This document shows positions 62,589 through 64,000 of a DNA stretch of 64,000 nt, one piece after another. The stretch is from Methylobacterium sp. UNC378MF (GTDB lineage: Bacteria > Pseudomonadota > Alphaproteobacteria > Rhizobiales > Beijerinckiaceae): positions 62,001 through 126,000 of the forward strand of contig NZ_FMWU01000016.1 of assembly GCF_900103195.1 (NCBI RefSeq). The letters are read 5' to 3'. Position numbers and translations under genes: made by a program. The notes under the pieces are model-generated. The model worked only from the letters and a program-made list of their open reading frames with translations, searched no databases and had not been told where the DNA came from. Within the stretch, counting starts at the first letter, position 1; the number at the start of each line of letters is the position of its first letter.

Positions 62589-63104
62589 TCAGTAGCAGCG
62601 CTCGACCAGAACCCGGCGGTAGCCATAGGGAGTCCAGCGCACACGCGGGACCGTGTAGCAGCCCCCGCCGTAGCCGTAATCGCCGTAGCCGTAGGCTGCG
62701 GGCGCGTAGTAGCCACCGTAGCCGTAGCCCGGATAGCCATACCCGTAGCCGCCGTAGAGGCTGCCGGCCGCGAGACCCAGGCCGACGCCCAGACCCAGGC
62801 CGCCGAGGCCGTAGCCGTAGCCACCGCGATAGCCATAGCCGCGACCGTAGAAGCCGCGGCCGTAGCCGAAGCCGCCCGGGCGGAAGCCGGCGCCGCGGAA
62901 TCCGCCACCGAAGCCGCCGTTGCGAAATCCACCGAACCCGCCGCCGCGGAAGCCGCCGCCGAAACCACCTCCGTGGAATCCGCCGCCGAAGCCGCCGCCG
63001 TGGAAGCCGCCGCCGCCGAAGCCGCGCGCGTCCGCGCTGGCCGGCGCCAACACCAGGGCACCCGCCGCCAGCAGGGCCGAGCCGAGCACTGCACCCTTCA
63101 TCAC
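62589..63104 (-). CDS. Exported Gly/Tyr-rich repeat protein
   Basis: The 171-residue precursor has a signal peptide (GSALLAAGALVLAPASADA), then about 50 residues of GGGFHGGGFGGGF-type repeats, a Gly/Tyr-rich middle with GYGYRGGYGYG and YGYPGYGYGGYY, and a conserved end CYTVPRVRWTPYGYRRV with a second Cys (VERCY). The cysteine-bracketed C-terminus may form a small domain. Such proteins are common but uncharacterised in Methylobacterium and Bradyrhizobium; the repeats probably form an extended surface chain. Confidence 0.82.
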   Translation of the reverse strand: MMKGAVLGSALLAAGALVLAPASADARGFGGGGFHGGGFGGGFHGGGFGGGFRGGGFGGFRNGGFGGGFRGAGFRPGGFGYGRGFYGRGYGYRGGYGYGLGGLGLGVGLGLAAGSLYGGYGYGYPGYGYGGYYAPAAYGYGDYGYGGGCYTVPRVRWTPYGYRRVLVERCY

Positions 63105-63302
63105 GTCATCTCCGTGGAAAAACGCCCTCTACGGCTAAGAACGTCCGAATCGGCAAAACGGTCCAGCCCCTGCCCGCGGCGCGCAGCCGCGAGACGCACC
63201 GGCTCGGCCCGGCCGCGCTTCGGACACGAAATTCGCCGCTTTCCAGAGCGAGAGGCCCGCTGACAGAGCTTCGCCGTCCCCGACGCGCCGGCTCCGAGCT
63301 GC

Positions 63303-64000
63303 ATGGAACGAATGATGATGTTGCGCCCGGCTCACGCCCTGTTGATCGTGCTGCTCGCCTTGGCGGCCCCGGCCCAGGCCGCGGCCCCGGCCGCGACGGA
63401 GCCGTGCCGGGCGGTGGAGGCGCAGGGCGAGGCCTTCACGGTCTGTACCATCGACCTGCGGCGGCAGCGGCTGCGGCTGTTCTGGCTTCAGGACGACGGC
63501 AAGCCCTACGGTGCCCTCGGCACGCTCGCCGAGAAGCAGGGCGGCCTCGCCTTCGCGATGAATGCCGGCATGTACGACAAGGACCAGGCGCCGGTCGGCC
63601 TCTATATCGAGGACGGGCACGAGCGGAAGCGCGTCTCCACGGCGGACGGGCCGGGCAATTTCCACCTCAAGCCCAACGGGATCTTCTGGGTAAAGGGCGA
63701 GCGCGCCGGGGTGATCGACACGGCCCGCTATCTGCGCGCGAAGATCCGCCCGGACTTCGCCACGCAATCCGGGCCGATGCTGGTGATCGACGGCCAGATC
63801 CACCCGAAGATCGCCGCCGACGGGCCGAGCCAGAAGATCCGCAACGGCGTCGGCGTCCCCGGCGACGGGCCGGTCGCCATCTTCGCCATCTCGGAGCGCC
63901 CGGTGACCTTCGGGGCCTTCGCGCGGCTGTTCCGCGACGATCTCGGCTGCCGCAACGCGCTGTTCCTCGACGGCTCGGTCTCGAGCCTCTACGCGCCGAA
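63303..64000 (+). CDS. Phosphodiester-glycosidase-family protein (NAGPA domain), 3' end outside window
   Basis: From ATG 63303 (or ATG 63312) an uninterrupted frame runs to the window edge (at least 232 residues). It has a signal peptide (LLIVLLALAAPAQAAA), then CTIDLRRQRLRLFW, FAMNAGMYDKDQAPVG, NFHLKPNGIFWV, TQSGPMLVIDG, VAIFAISERPVTFG and NALFLDGSVSSLYAP. These segments match the NAGPA/DUF2233 family, named for N-acetylglucosamine-1-phosphodiester alpha-N-acetylglucosaminidase. Bacterial members are secreted and act on sugar phosphodiesters of the envelope, though few are tested. Confidence 0.85.
   Translation, partial: MERMMMLRPAHALLIVLLALAAPAQAAAPAATEPCRAVEAQGEAFTVCTIDLRRQRLRLFWLQDDGKPYGALGTLAEKQGGLAFAMNAGMYDKDQAPVGLYIEDGHERKRVSTADGPGNFHLKPNGIFWVKGERAGVIDTARYLRAKIRPDFATQSGPMLVIDGQIHPKIAADGPSQKIRNGVGVPGDGPVAIFAISERPVTFGAFARLFRDDLGCRNALFLDGSVSSLYAP

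Noticed and set aside
62880..63030. CRISPR-like array of short repeats
   Set aside because: The repeats encode in-frame Gly/Phe/His codons of an exported protein; units are about 9-18 bases and no spacers exist.

Overview
The window is high-GC alphaproteobacterial chromosome, most likely Methylobacterium or a close relative (Hyphomicrobiales). Three things point there: ethylmalonyl-CoA mutase and crotonyl-CoA carboxylase/reductase genes side by side, a NepR-type small anti-sigma protein, and a ROSE-type RNA thermometer in front of an Hsp20 gene. The genus is an inference; no rRNA gene is present.

Layout. 0-4.4 kb is a C4 sugar-acid (tetronate) catabolic run: transporter end, then ltnD, otnI, otnK, denD. 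4.4-5.1 kb is a vapBC toxin-antitoxin locus whose toxin gene carries an in-frame amber stop. 5.1-12 kb holds recQ, a membrane-anchored hydrolase-like protein and purL-bolA-DUF29-grxD. 12-24 kb holds a methyltransferase, rlmN, a MscS channel, a 1768-residue alpha-2-macroglobulin, a Kdo 3-hydroxylase and an OlsB-like acyltransferase, that is, mostly envelope functions. 24-31 kb holds hsp20 behind a heat-shock promoter and thermometer, a lysophospholipase-like hydrolase, SixA, a class I aldolase, an epimerase plus WecA/MraY-type transferase pair, and a chemoreceptor. 31-36 kb is the divergent ecm/ccr pair of the ethylmalonyl-CoA pathway. 38-43 kb is a sulfate assimilation block (cysK, cysA, cysW, cysT, sulfate-binding protein), all on the minus strand. 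43.6-45.4 kb carries small genes, including an orphan NepR-like gene and an EcfG-like promoter in front of a short secreted peptide.

Two stretches differ in base composition and look acquired. One (45.4-50.1 kb) has a single 1343-residue protein joining short N-terminal repeats, a HAD domain and a WsaF-like glycosyltransferase. The other (about 57.9-59.6 kb) carries two unrecognised genes between a serine-recombinase remnant and a decapitated MFS transporter gene. Between and after them are an L,D-transpeptidase, nitronate monooxygenase with divergent LysR, an M20 deacylase, a PRISE-type reductase, a class III aminotransferase with divergent XRE-cupin regulator, an amidohydrolase/MFS operon, a glycine-rich exported protein and the start of a phosphodiester-glycosidase-family gene that runs off the window.

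Five clear copies and one decayed copy of a roughly 90-base inverted-repeat element lie between genes, mostly just after stop codons. No rRNA, tRNA or CRISPR array was seen.
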